64,000 nt of DNA from Diphasiastrum complanatum (lineage: Eukaryota; Streptophyta; Lycopodiopsida; Lycopodiales; Lycopodiaceae). The position numbers and the translations under genes are program-made. This document shows positions 24,769 to 34,849 of the stretch, piece after piece. Positions within the stretch are counted from its first letter, which is position 1; each line of letters begins with the position of its first letter. Under the pieces are notes generated by a model. That model was not told the origin of the DNA and did not search any database. It saw only the letters and a program-made list of their open reading frames with translations. The DNA is taken from contig CM055100.1 of NCBI GenBank assembly GCA_029204225.1, positions 55,819,278 through 55,883,277 on the forward strand, written 5' to 3'.

Positions 24769-25127
24769 AGAAGCATGTCCTTGGGCATCAGTGTCACCCT
24801 CTTGCCATGAATGGAGCACAACATCAAATCCTCAAACAATTTTGTCTGGAAATCCTCGTATGCAATATGGAGGGCCTCAAATGCAGTGAGATTCCACCTC
24901 ACTGCATAGGGCAGATGGGTGGTCATGTCTTGTGTAACCTCTCTCACAGCCCGGTAGAAGGCTGCTTTCGGGATCAGAAGTTTGGTGCTCCTCTGCAAGG
25001 CCCTGATGTCCCTCAACCATGGAGGGCTAGGTCTACTGCGTCTTTGCGGACGTTCAGGTTCAGATGTCTGGGGATGGGACGGTTGAACGAAACTGGTAAG
25101 CCTAGCGGTTTGCTTCGTCCGAGCCAT
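24741..25127 (-). CDS. Histone H3 variant, CENH3-like fold, 128 codons (5' part of gene B)
   Basis: The frame starts MARTKQTAR, the canonical H3 N-terminus. K9 is replaced by Leu and a short tail lacks the K14/K27 repeats. The histone fold follows: RPSPPWLRDIRALQRSTKLL aligns with H3 [20 protein letters not shown], then LLIPKAAFYRAVREVTQDM, then loop 1 and helix 2 (residues ~75-105), then LFEDLMLCSIHGKRVTLMPKD. Loop 1 is about four residues longer than in canonical H3 and carries RW. Helix 2 has AYEDF where CENH3 proteins have AAEDF or AAEDY. CSIHGKRVTLM is also nearer plant CENH3 than H3.1. The final helix is poor: VMRLRNNL then a stop, against LARRIRG. The frame is fully open. A + strand gene (C) starts divergently at the same place. 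It probably continued, one frameshift away, into the protease region downstream. Confidence 0.85.
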   Translation of the reverse strand: MARTKQTARLTSFVQPSHPQTSEPERPQRRSRPSPPWLRDIRALQRSTKLLIPKAAFYRAVREVTQDMTTHLPYAVRWNLTAFEALHIAYEDFQTKLFEDLMLCSIHGKRVTLMPKDMLLVMRLRNNL

Positions 25128-25871
25128 TGAGGCCGAATATCTATACTACGCGAGGACAGAGACACAACAGAAGAGACACTGAGAACTCTAACCGTGATAT
25201 TGCTACGACGCGAGAGAGTGGCAGAGTCACACCCCGGAGCAGATATGTGTCACAGTCTTCGGAAACTAGTCCATCCAGTGCTTCGATGACCATTGTTCTG
25301 GTCATGATCTACATACTGCTGCACTTATTGAAGCTGATGAGCATGATCTGGTAGGTAAATCCGGTTTTATCTTAATGAGATTTTTATTCAAATATAGTCA
25401 TTTTGTTTTACAAGACATGTGACCTTTGCTCGTATTTTATAGGCTACTGTTGAGGTGGATGCCTTTGCAACAAGGCAGAGATATTTGAGGGAAGGCCAGG
25501 GATCATGACAAAGGGATTCATCCCTGTCCAATTATTTGAAGTGCTTTGTAAATAAAGAGATTTGCATTCATCATAGCAAATTTTCTTCAGATGCTGGGAC
25601 AATAATAATGGCAATTAAAGCGTTATCCTATTTCTTGAACAGGCATAAATATCCTCCGAATACATATAAAATTATTTTTGTGAAGAGAGACATTGCCATA
25701 AAAGTATTTGGCTATGTGGTTGAGGAAGTTCCAAAAAGGTCTTCCTCCTTAGCTGTTTTCTCTGGATACAGAAAAAGAAGATCGATTGATTTTCTAGATC
25801 CATATGATATAAAAAAATTTCTTCATGACCGCACAACAAAGCTGATCATTAAAGACAAAGAGAAACAATGA
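25127..25871 (+). pseudogene. Gene C of the cluster: unrecognised, broken
   Basis: It starts divergently from gene B. The first exon is Arg/Ser/Thr-rich (RDTENSNRDIATTRESGRV). After an apparent frameshift it reads CSGHDLHTAALIEADEHDL and ends at a donor near 25350 (CTG|GTAGGT). The acceptor TATAG precedes 25442, then VEVDAFATRQRYLREGQG, a stop or shift, and an open 111-codon frame (25536-25871). That frame contains DAGTIIMAIKALSYFLNRH and DIAIKVFGYVVEEVPKRSS and has a basic end. No family is recognised. It ends 160 bp from the convergent gene D. Confidence 0.4.
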
Positions 25872-26029
25872 TTTTGCCTTGCATTGTACTACACATGATG
25901 CGATATAATACATATACTTTTTTCGTCTGATATCATGAAATTTACTATGGGTTGAGTCTTGTATCAATATTATTTTCGTCTATAAATTTGCACGCCTTTC
26001 TGAATTTCTGATAATTTGTTGATCTAGTT

Positions 26030-28653
26030 TTATATCAAATTTGATATACGCCTGTAGAACCATTGAAATAGCTGGATGATGTAGCTATTCTTTTGAGATG
26101 TTCCACTGTGTTGTGTATTTCGATGAAATGCTGCTCTGGCTTGCCAATGTGATTTCTCCATTCCTTGTGATGACCAAATACTTAGACTGTCGTAAGCTTT
26201 TGCAAAAAATGATGCATGATGTTGTAAAATGTGCTGCAATATCAGAGATACAAATATTGTCATATTAATCATTTTAAATTTAGCATATGTGCAATGAGAT
26301 TATAAATCGAAGAGTTAGTTACATTGAAAAGAGATTTACCATATAATGCGTAATATGATCTTCACCCCAGGCGTCTTTAACTGCATCCACAAACTCAATT
26401 GTTGATTTCTCAATTAGTAGGACATCAGTATCAGATAGTTTATCTTTTCTGAGCAATTTGACCATGTTGTCAAGCTTTGTCCAGACTTCAACTTTTTTAA
26501 TCCTCATTGTTTCTTTTTCTTCAAAATCCTTTGTGGCATTGAGTACATCTATCCAAATTGAGTACTGGATTTTAGTTGGTTCTCCGGAATGATTTGATCA
26601 GAAACGACGAGCTTTGAATCCTCCTATACTTGGTTTGCATGGGATGTTTCCCGTTTTTCCTGAAAGCTTCTCGACCTTTTGTATTTTAACGTGTCCTTTA
26701 TGAAGTCCCACTTTTGATAAAACTTCTTCCAATCGAGCTATTGCTTTTTGGCTAATGACTCTGGCTTAGTATTCCAAGCAAACCAAATATGAAGGTATAT
26801 CAATTTTTCGATAATTCTAACCTCTCCATGTAGTGTACAAATGTGAACATTTTTAAGCGGAATCAGTAATATTGGTTTCCAAGTCGGATCTTCTATATCC
26901 CTTGAAACTCTCGTGCTCTTCGACATGTCATGTGTAGTTTTCATGCAATAGAGGCATGGATGTTTTGAATTTGCTCCATGTGAGACGTTGAACATGCAGT
27001 TCAACGACTTCAGATCTCCATCCAAATGCCATTCCACCTTAAAATCACTTATTCCAGGAACATTGAGTGGTGTGTCGCTCATATGATTCTTAATTATCTC
27101 TGGATATTCTGTTTTACTAAAAATTCAAAATCGAATGTCATGATCTTCTTTTAAAACCTGTTTGAAACACAAAATCATGAACTATTTTAGGAGAATTGAA
27201 CTCAGAACTATAATAACAGAACAATATTAGCTTAAAACACAAAACCATTAATTCTTGAAATGAATTAGTTGCCAGTACTCAATAGAATAGATTTAAACCT
27301 GGAAAGCTAGCAACCATCAAATATTATTTTCGGACTGCACACTGAAATCAAGACTCTCCGAGTTTATCATATTGCTTAATGCTCCATTCATAATTGTAAC
27401 ACTAACCCTTTCCAGCTTTTGTCCCTTTATTACTTCTGATTCATCTAACTTGAGAACTAATATCAGATTTTCAACACTTTCATTTGTGATTCCATAAAAC
27501 TTTACAATAAATCTCAGTAAATGATTCAAATCTACAAACATATTGTTGGTAGAATCATATGACAAAGTGCCATGTTTTGAGTTATAAATTTCATTTATAT
27601 GGTAAGGAATACCAATGATGTTTTGCAAACCCCTGTTTAACACATCCCTCTCTAATTTGATTTGAAAGGGCCGGGAAATAGGAAAAAATTTTATATGTAC
27701 TTGTCCAAATGCCTCTTTGATAATTTTAAACATTGTGTCATATGCATCTTTGCTAATACCAGAATAATCACATGCCCCTTGTATCAATTTTCGGTCAATG
27801 ATCTTGCCGACTTCGCCCATAAGGGCATCTGCAATCTTGGACTTGATTCGAGAATATCGTTGATTTCCAAGTAGACTCGTTGTTGACTTGGCTATAAGTA
27901 CTGCACTCAAAGACTTTCTAATCATGTCCTTGTCTTTCAGATTTTCATTGGTGACTAAAGCTGATCTGCAAAAGAAAAATAAGATTTAGAAAAAAAAACA
28001 ATTCACAACCATTGAGTGCTAGATGAAACAAAACACATGAATAGTTTAAAACGTAATCTTACTTGAAAGCATATATTCCTTTTTTCCGTTGAACCCCACT
28101 TGTTGAAAGCTCGTCATTACTTTTTAAAATAACTCTTTTTTCGCTTATTGTTCAGTATTTTCTTCCGTAATGTGTTTACTTCTACATTTTTTTTGACAAT
28201 ATGAGGTACGCAATGTACAATTAGTTTCATATTGTCAGTTTCTTGGTTAAGGTTTAATATAATATCTTGCAAACGAGAATTATCTATCTTCAAGATTTCA
28301 TTCTCTTCTTTTGTTTGCAAAAAAATAGTTTCTCTTTCTCGGTAGTCAGTAAGCAAACCGTTCAACATATTTTCCAGACAATGGAGTTTTTTCATTGAAC
28401 TACACTTTTCAATCTTTCACAATAACCCAATAGACCATTGTGTCCTTCATACAAAAACAGTATGAGTTGATCTAAAATTTGGATGTTGCATTGAGCTTGG
28501 ATCGATTGGATACAAACTTTCATCAACCCATAGATCACAATGTTTCCTGTCTTCCGTCCTTTGGTGAGCTGGTAAGGTGGATCCTTTCATATTTATTCTC
28601 GACAGTGGAGCATATTCTGTGGGAAGATCAATATGGAGATGATATTTAGACAT
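26030..28653 (-). pseudogene. Gene D of the cluster: transposase-like protein, broken
   Basis: Likely exons on the - strand: 28653-28453 (MSKYHLHIDLPTEYAPLSRI); about 28400-28050, coiled-coil (MKKLHCLENMLNGLL, LRKKILNNKRKK); about 27964-27317 (202-codon frame with DLNHLLRFIVKFYGI); about 27160-26340; and 26233-26030. The fourth has FKVEWHLDGDLKSLNCMFN, CLYCMKTTHDMSKSTR, VHICTLHGEVRIIEKL and, further on, KDAWGEDHITHYM. The fifth starts HILQHHASFFAKAY and SQGMEKSHWQAR. The order GD-x-K, CxxC, LH...IIEKL, Y-M-H-x-L, QGxEK matches a family of long repeated uncharacterised proteins I recall from cnidarian and Glomeromycota genomes, probably RNase-H-fold transposases. That recollection is unverified. 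Several stops and a frameshift make it a relic. The introns have good GT-AG sites. Confidence 0.5.
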
Positions 28654-28754
28654 CTTAATAATCGATAGATTAATCTAGTAGAAAACCAACTTGTTATATA
28701 TCTTGTAAGCTATTAAAACTCGTCTTAACTAAAAAAAAAAATTAATTGGAAAAG

Positions 28755-29050
28755 TTTGAAATGACCTTGGCGCTCTTTTTGATCCATCACACTCCATGTT
28801 TCTTGCTTGATATGCAAAATCAATGCTTCGCAGTTATGAGCAAAATAAGCAAAACATTATTTCAATAGATGTGTGTTGAAATCACAAATTTTTTGAATTG
28901 CAAAAGTTTGAAATAACCTTACCGCTCAATTTGATCCAACACACTCCCTATTTTCAGAATTGCAAAAATTTAGATTCACGTTGGCACTCATTGTGATCCA
29001 AAATATTCAAAGTTTCTTGCCATGATTTTCAGATCAATAAGACTGTTTTT
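28755..29050. repeat. Diverged direct repeats upstream of gene D
   Basis: Three loose copies of a module, roughly 100-130 bp apart (near 28755, 28905 and 28970). Each has GAAAT(A/G)ACCTT or similar, then (G/C)CTC-TT-TGATCCA and CACACTCC or a relative. Their position outside the transposase-like gene suggests subterminal transposon repeats. Confidence 0.4.
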
Positions 29051-29299
29051 CATTGATGTGAACGCTTTGAGTAGATGGAAAGAAAACTTTGATGTGCAAT
29101 ACGATTTGCATTTACATGAGAAGTTATGTTAGTTAATGGTAGAAAATAGAATCTTGAAGTATGGACCCCACGCGTTGTGGCTACCCAACTTCCAGTTAAC
29201 TACATACGTTACTAGTGAGGTCAAGTCATCGGAGTTGTGCGAGCAGACCGAAAACTCGGTCGGAGTTTTAAAATCTGACGATTTTCTCTCTCTTACATG

Positions 29300-31740
29300 G
29301 CATTTCTTATATAGCCCTTTTGGGCCTTGGAACTCCTCTAATGGCAGTATGTTGATGGCTTGATCTACATGGTTTCCTGCTCAGTTTTTCGACTAGACAG
29401 TCTTGATAGACAGGTAATTCGACTTTCTTATTAGGATAGTTGGGATAAAGAACAATGGATTGTTTAGACATTTGTTGTATAGAAGCATGATTCAAATGAC
29501 CAAGTCTATAATTCCAAAGTAGACTTTTATTTATTTGAATAGAAGTACTGAGTGCTTGACTAGAGGCAGAAATGCAATGACTTAATCTATACAAGTACCC
29601 ATGTCTCTTTCCAAGTGCTAGGATCTTGCCTATCCTATCAACTACTTTACGCTGACCAGATTCAAATTCTACTTTATGTCCTAGATCTGTAATCCTACTA
29701 ACAGAGGCAGATTTGTTGACAAATTTGGTACATGAAGGACATTTGAAAGTAGCTTACATTGATCATTGGCAAAGTTTAATCCTATGGTACCTTCACCTAT
29801 GATAGCTTGGGTGCTATTGTCACCAAGGTAAATATATCATTTGGTACTATAAGGCGTATAGGACTCAAAACAGCCAATATGGTTGGCCATATGCTATTGT
29901 GTGACTCCAAAATCCAAAAACTAGGAGCTGTTGTTGGATTCTTCTTGATGGTTCATCATAAAGACATCATGATCTGATTCTTGAATAGGCTCTGGAGTTT
30001 TTGTAGCTGCATTTGTCACTTGATTCGACTATTCCTTGCTGTTATTCTTGGCTGCAGTATCCAGCAGTCTTGGATCTCATGGTTGAAATGCTTGTAGTAT
30101 CTACAGAACAGTTTCTTCTTTGTCAGCTGATTCGACTGCTCTTGACGCTGTGTTGGATTCTGATCTTTCTTTGATGACTTCAGGCCTTTTCTTCTTCTGC
30201 AAGCCTTTGTTGGTGTATAGGACGTGAGAGTCAACAGTTGAGAAACTGGAGGCTTCGTTCCTTCGAGAGTCTTCCTACAATAGCATTGTGATGACTCTTG
30301 AAAGAGTCAGTTCAGGGTGTGTCGTGATGATCATCACCCAACTCTTGTATGAGCTTGTCAAGCTTGATAGCAACGTCATTACTGCGTCTTGATCGTCGAT
30401 GACAGATTCAATAGCGGCCATTTGCTTCAGCAGGTTCTTGAACTGGTTGATGGGATTCTGCAGGGAATCAATATTTGCCATTTTGAGAGGGTAAAATTTC
30501 TTCATGAGATGTCGCTTGGAGGCTATATCTTGCACTTCCTATAATGTGCTCAAGATGTCCCAGACTTCCTTGGATGTCTGAGCTTCAAACATGTTCACAA
30601 ATTTGTGAACATGATTCTTTCTTCTTTTTACTTCTTCTTTTCTCTATTACTTCAAATGGTTACTGCTCTGGAAACTAGGTGTTTCTACCCGTTTCCAGCA
30701 GCCAGTTCTTACAGTTAAGTCTTCTTACTTAAAACGATTCCCAGGTAGAAGTATGTCTCAGTTTGCAACATGTATTCCCAGCTTGTCAGTGGGTTGAAAC
30801 GGTTACGTTCACTCAGCTACATGCATTTACAAGCCATGCAACCAATCCTAGCTCAAGTATAGATCAACATTTTGGACAGAGAGCAAATCCACAATCTATC
30901 TACCAAACTATCTTAGGAAATCAGGGAATAATACAATAACAAGACTAAGCTACTCAACAAGAAACAAGAAACAAGAAACAAGAAAGCTAACTTCCTAACA
31001 GCATTCTAGCAGCCCAAGAATCAAGAAACACCCATTTCTTAATGCTTGGAATACCAAAGAACAATCAAGGACATGATTGTTAGTGAATATGCAAATCAGA
31101 TTCATAATCTCAACCTCTATAGTTTTTACCTGCATGTTGAAACTACAAAATCAAGAAACAAGAAAGTTAATCCACATCTACATTCCACAAAGCAAGAAAG
31201 TAAGCAAGATCTAATTAATCCACAATCACAAAAAGAAATCAAAACATGCTCATAGGAATTTCACTCAAGAAGATTGCCATGAACAAGGAGCTTCACAATT
31301 GCTAAGAACTCGTGGAAGATCTTTTTTATTCAATCAAGAGGAATAACAATACAATCAAAGCTCCCTCACAAGAGAGGGGTGCCCTTAAATAAGCAAGAGG
31401 GCTGCCCATGTGGAGCCCAAGTGGCAATTCCACTAATTTAATAATTACAAGTGGAAAAAGCCCTTCCACTAGAGGTCACCATCAAAAGGTGGCTCACTCT
31501 AAATTATTTAAGGGGGTCTACACTCATTTACATTGCCTAGAAAAGCTCCTACATGGTCGTTCCTTCTCTGGGATACACCATGTAGGCTCACATAGATAAT
31601 AACTGTCATCCTAGCTAGTAATCCTCGGCTCTCAGCTTCTTCTGCTCTCCTCCTTCTGAGACCTCCTCGGTCATGGGTGAGAGATACTCTGTGTCTTCAG
31701 CTTGGCTCGACATCTGAGGATTCTCTGGAATCCGCTAACA
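29300..31740 (-). mobile_element. Ty1/copia fragment: 5' LTR, gag and start of integrase
   Basis: On the - strand, after the LTR, Gag-like frames appear: HLMKKFYPLKMANIDSLQNP and TLLSSLTSSYKSWVMIITTH (complement 30275-30535), in the UBN2/Gag pattern. A degenerate CCHC knuckle follows, CRYYKHFNHEIQDCW (second Cys replaced by Tyr). The GAG-pre-integrase segment is LLWNYRLGHLNHASIQQM ... VYQDCLVEKLSRKPC (complement 29307-29594). Nothing further of integrase, RT or RNase H and no second LTR is seen, so the 3' two thirds are missing. Stops separate the frames. Confidence 0.7.
31078..31740 (-). repeat. Probable 5' LTR of the copia fragment
   Basis: 663 bp starting TGTTAGTGAA and ending CCGCTAACA on the + strand, so it has TGTTA/TAACA inverted ends. 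On the - strand it contains a TATA-like TTATTTAAGGG and an AATAAA near 31330. Beyond its inner edge a PBS-like complement (TGGTATTCCAAG, about 31044-31055) lies some 20 bp away. There is no second copy to confirm the edges. Confidence 0.5.
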
Positions 31741-31769
31741 TTATCGACCCCTAATTTGTTGCAGGACCC

Positions 31770-33750
31770 ACTGCAACACAGGTGATGTCGTTCCACTCGG
31801 CACTTGAAAAAGCATGGATCTTCGTTCGCTTTCGTAAAATCAGATGCTTATTATTCGCAAAATTGTTTCGCAAACTTGAAGATTTTTCAATGGCCTATGC
31901 GGCCTGGAACTGTATGTCCTTGGGCTTAATTAGAGGGGCACCAGCTGTCATTGCACCCGACGATCCATCTTGTGCTTGGTCGATCTGGACCATCTGGTGC
32001 TTCAGTTGTTGTTGGACCTCTTCGAAAGTGATCTTCTACGCGGCCATCACGGACTTGATTTCTTTTGTCTCTTTTTCTTTTTCTTTGGCCAGCTTTTGTT
32101 GTTGCGCAATCTCTGGGTCTTGGTACTAAATCTTATTCTCGAGCACTTGGTGTTGGCTTATCAACCAATGCATGTGGTAGCTTGCTTCGGATAGGCCAAT
32201 CATCAAGCGCTTAGCTGCTTCGGAGAGCTTCTCAGGGATAGTGATGGTTGAGTACTAATTAGGAGTGTGAGATGGTGAAGCTAATCCAAAAAATAGACGT
32301 TGTGGAGGAAATGAAGATGGAGGCAGAGGGAGTGGAGAAATAATACAATGGTGGTGGTGGTGGTGGTGGTGGTGGTGGTGGTGGTGGTTAGTGGGAGGGT
32401 CAGTTGACTAATCCTCTTTTTCTGGTTCATCATCACTGATCTCCATTAGGTCCGCATCATCAAAATATTGTGAAGTATCCAAAAGGTATGGATTTGCCGG
32501 GCCTATAGATGTTGGGCTTGTGACTACTGGGCCGCTTCCGTGTCTTGGAGAGTGGATCTCCCCACTCCTCCCCCCTCCCCAAAGAAAGTGTCGGTAGCGA
32601 AGTTGGCGATGTTGGCATGGTAATCAACATGGGTGGGGTGGTGACTTCGTCTGATGGCACGACTTGGGTTGTGTCCGTGTCTGCTGCTGCTGATGATGTA
32701 GTTGCTCCATCACTCCCGTCGATGGTGTGTAAGGGTGAGGAGTGTGTCGGAGAGACTGCGTGTGAGGTTGAGCTTCCATCATCTGAAGCTAACTCTTATG
32801 ATGTTGTGCCATTGAGTGATTTCCTCCTGGCCTGAAGCTTTCGGCGTATGCGTTGTTGCCTTGTGTCTGGCAACTGGGCCTTAGAGGTATTGGCCTGTTG
32901 AGCTGCCGATGATGTTGTTGCTCGTGGATCTGGTTGGGAGCTTGGTGGCTTGTGTACCAATGGAATAATACTAGTGTTCGCCCTTTTGGGTGGAAGCCCT
33001 GATGGTGACGTAGCCCGTGAGCATGAACGCTTGGACTGTTTGGACCCTATAGGGATGTCCCATGCTTTGTCGGCAGCTTGTAGGTGTTGTTGAAGCCTGG
33101 GCCCATATTGTACTTGATGGAGTGTGATATCAATATTGAGATATCCCAGGACTATTATCGACTGCTTGTTCTTAACATAGTCATGAAGGCAGTTCGAAGC
33201 AAACTGTGCCCAATCATAAAGATTTTGGGCATGCAGTCGTGAATCTACCATCATGTGAAATAGAGACATGGATATCCGCACCACCTTTGTCCTTGGGCAT
33301 TGTGTGCACCTAGTTAAGTATGCACATGCTGCTACCAGTTGTTGATCATTGATGGCCTCAATGCGGTACCCATCCTTATTTTTCCATTTGTCCACTGAGG
33401 GATCTATATATTTGAAATAAGCTGTCTACTCAATCTTCTAGAGCGTCTTGGTGAAAACATTTGGTCCTCGAGGGAACCCAAATGGTTGCAAGTCAACCGC
33501 CACAAAAGATATATTATAAACATAGTTCTTGACAGGGGAAACTATGAGTTGGCATGATCTTGCAGTTGCATTATTATTCGCGTACGCCATGTGTAACAGG
33601 TACGGACTCTGATACCCAGTCAGGACAGAGATTTGAAATTCAATTGCCTTGAAGAAGGATTCTGCCTGCTGGTACCAGGTCTGCATCTCGGTAATATCCA
33701 GTTTGCACAGCTCGTTCTTATTAGCATCATGGTCGTCGAAACTGGAACTC
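31770..33750 (-). pseudogene. Unrecognised - strand gene with coiled-coil C-terminus, broken
   Basis: Reading right to left, a frame from about 33750 has MQTWYQQAESFFKAIEFQIS and SPVKNYVYNISFVAVDLQPF. Two stops follow, then DKWKNKDGYRIEAINDQQLV, HAQNLYDWAQFASNCLHDYV and a Ser/Pro/Arg-rich tail (complement 32796-33395). After a (GGT)n tract, coiled-coil-like pieces follow (AAKRLMIGLSEASYHMHWLI, QQQKLAKEKEKETKEIKSVM, FEEVQQQLKHQMVQIDQAQD) down to about 31770. This looks like one decayed protein, probably of transposon origin given the setting, but no family is recognised. Confidence 0.4.
32350..32391. repeat. (GGT)n trinucleotide repeat
   Basis: About 13-14 GGT units. It lies within or beside the broken - strand gene. 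Confidence 0.95.
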
Positions 33751-33859
33751 GGGTTGGAAGACTTGGTGAAAAAAATGGAAAAAACAATGTTCTAGAAAAA
33801 GTGTGTTGGTTGAGATTTGAGACAGGGTTAAGATTGGTGTCGGTTGAGATTTGACTGGT

Positions 33860-34300
33860 GGCTTTGATAATGGACTAGAGGGCTTCGGTTGAGATGGAAT
33901 GGAGGGCTTGGGTTGAGATGGAATGGAGGGTTGAGAAATGAGGGGATGGTCGTGAAGTGATTGGAAGTTTGTCGGTCGAAAAGGGATTGGAATGGTTCGG
34001 GTGAGAAGGCAGATGAAAGTGTTAGTTGAGAAGGGATTGGAAGATGTGTGTAAAGCAAGATATGTTGCGGAATGAAAGGGTGGTGATGGAATGAGATTGG
34101 GTAAGGAAAAATGAAAGGTATAATGTCTGAAAGTGGAAGATGTGGAGGTGTCAATCAAGGACGGATTGAAAGATGTGTGTAAAGCGAAGTATGTTTTGGA
34201 ATGAAAAGGTGGTGATGGAAGAGGTTGGGTAAAGAAAAAATGAAAGTATAATGTCTGAAAGCAGAAGATGTGGAGGTGTCGGTCAAGGACAGAGATGTTG
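33860..34300. repeat. Tandem duplication (~130 bp units)
   Basis: Two adjacent units (about 34033-34162 and 34164-34291) share GATGTGTGTAAAGC, GGTGATGGAA, TATAATGTCTGAAAG and AGAAGATGTGGAGGTGTC. Upstream, at 33870-33945, a shorter GGTTGAGATGGAATGGAGGG repeat also occurs. No gene is supported on either strand. Confidence 0.75.
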
Positions 34301-34849
34301 GGAGGTGGATATCTGTGGAAATGGTTTTGTGGAGGTGGTGAATGAACTGGAAAAAAAAAACAAGTGTTTTATGTTGATGATGTTGTTTTCAATAGTGTAA
34401 CGGGAGCGTGATGTATGCTCGCGTGACACTACCCCTCATATTGCGAAAAGTTTCAAACTGATGTATATGCTGCAAGCGATGTTAGGTTTGGAAAGTTTTG
34501 GTGATGGTGCTCTGAATGGTGATCGAACCACGATGGTGGATACTTGGTGGAGGTGGAGTGTAACCGAGGATAGATGCATGGAACAAGAGAGCACCAAAAT
34601 CGAACACAGGAGCAAGAAGATCACCAACAGATTGTCGCAAGAAGCTCCATAATTTGCACCTCACTGAGGTGCGAATGGCGTCGTTATTATGGCATTTATG
34701 GACGCCGTCGTCTGCTTCGGGCGAGATGTGACGTGACGGGTCCGTTTGAGTTTTGAAATTGGAGCCTTTGATCGAGATTGTCTCTTGACTTTCGTGTTCA
34801 CGAACATCTTCATTAGGCAGAGAGCTAGAAGCTAGCAAAGCTTTGTAGT

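Larger units (their letters stand above)
21643..29050. mobile_element. Candidate DNA-transposon-like cluster of four alternating spliced genes (A+, B-, C+, D-)
   Basis: Four compact genes alternate in strand: A (+, 21643-23041), B (-, 23288-25127), C (+, 25127-25871) and D (-, 26030-28653). A/B and C/D converge within about 250 and 160 bp. B and C diverge from the same point. D resembles a transposase; B joins a histone H3 variant and a Ulp1-like protease. All carry stops or frameshifts while splice sites remain readable, which fits a decayed mobile element rather than host genes. Diverged direct repeats lie beyond gene D (28755-29050). I could not find terminal inverted repeats or a target duplication, so the outer limits and the unity of the cluster are inference. 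Confidence 0.45.

Noticed and set aside
24741-25127. Ordinary replication-dependent histone H3 gene
   Set aside because: The fold has a longer loop 1, CENH3-type residues, an altered final helix and no K9/K14/K27 tail, so it is not a canonical H3.
21643-28653. Endogenous giant virus or Polinton fragment
   Set aside because: A Ulp1-type protease and a histone could suggest it, but the genes have several spliceosomal introns and no capsid, packaging ATPase or polymerase B was seen.
33727-34158. 143-codon Pro/Ser-rich frame on the - strand
   Set aside because: It lies over a tandem duplicated purine-rich region, so its open frame follows from composition.
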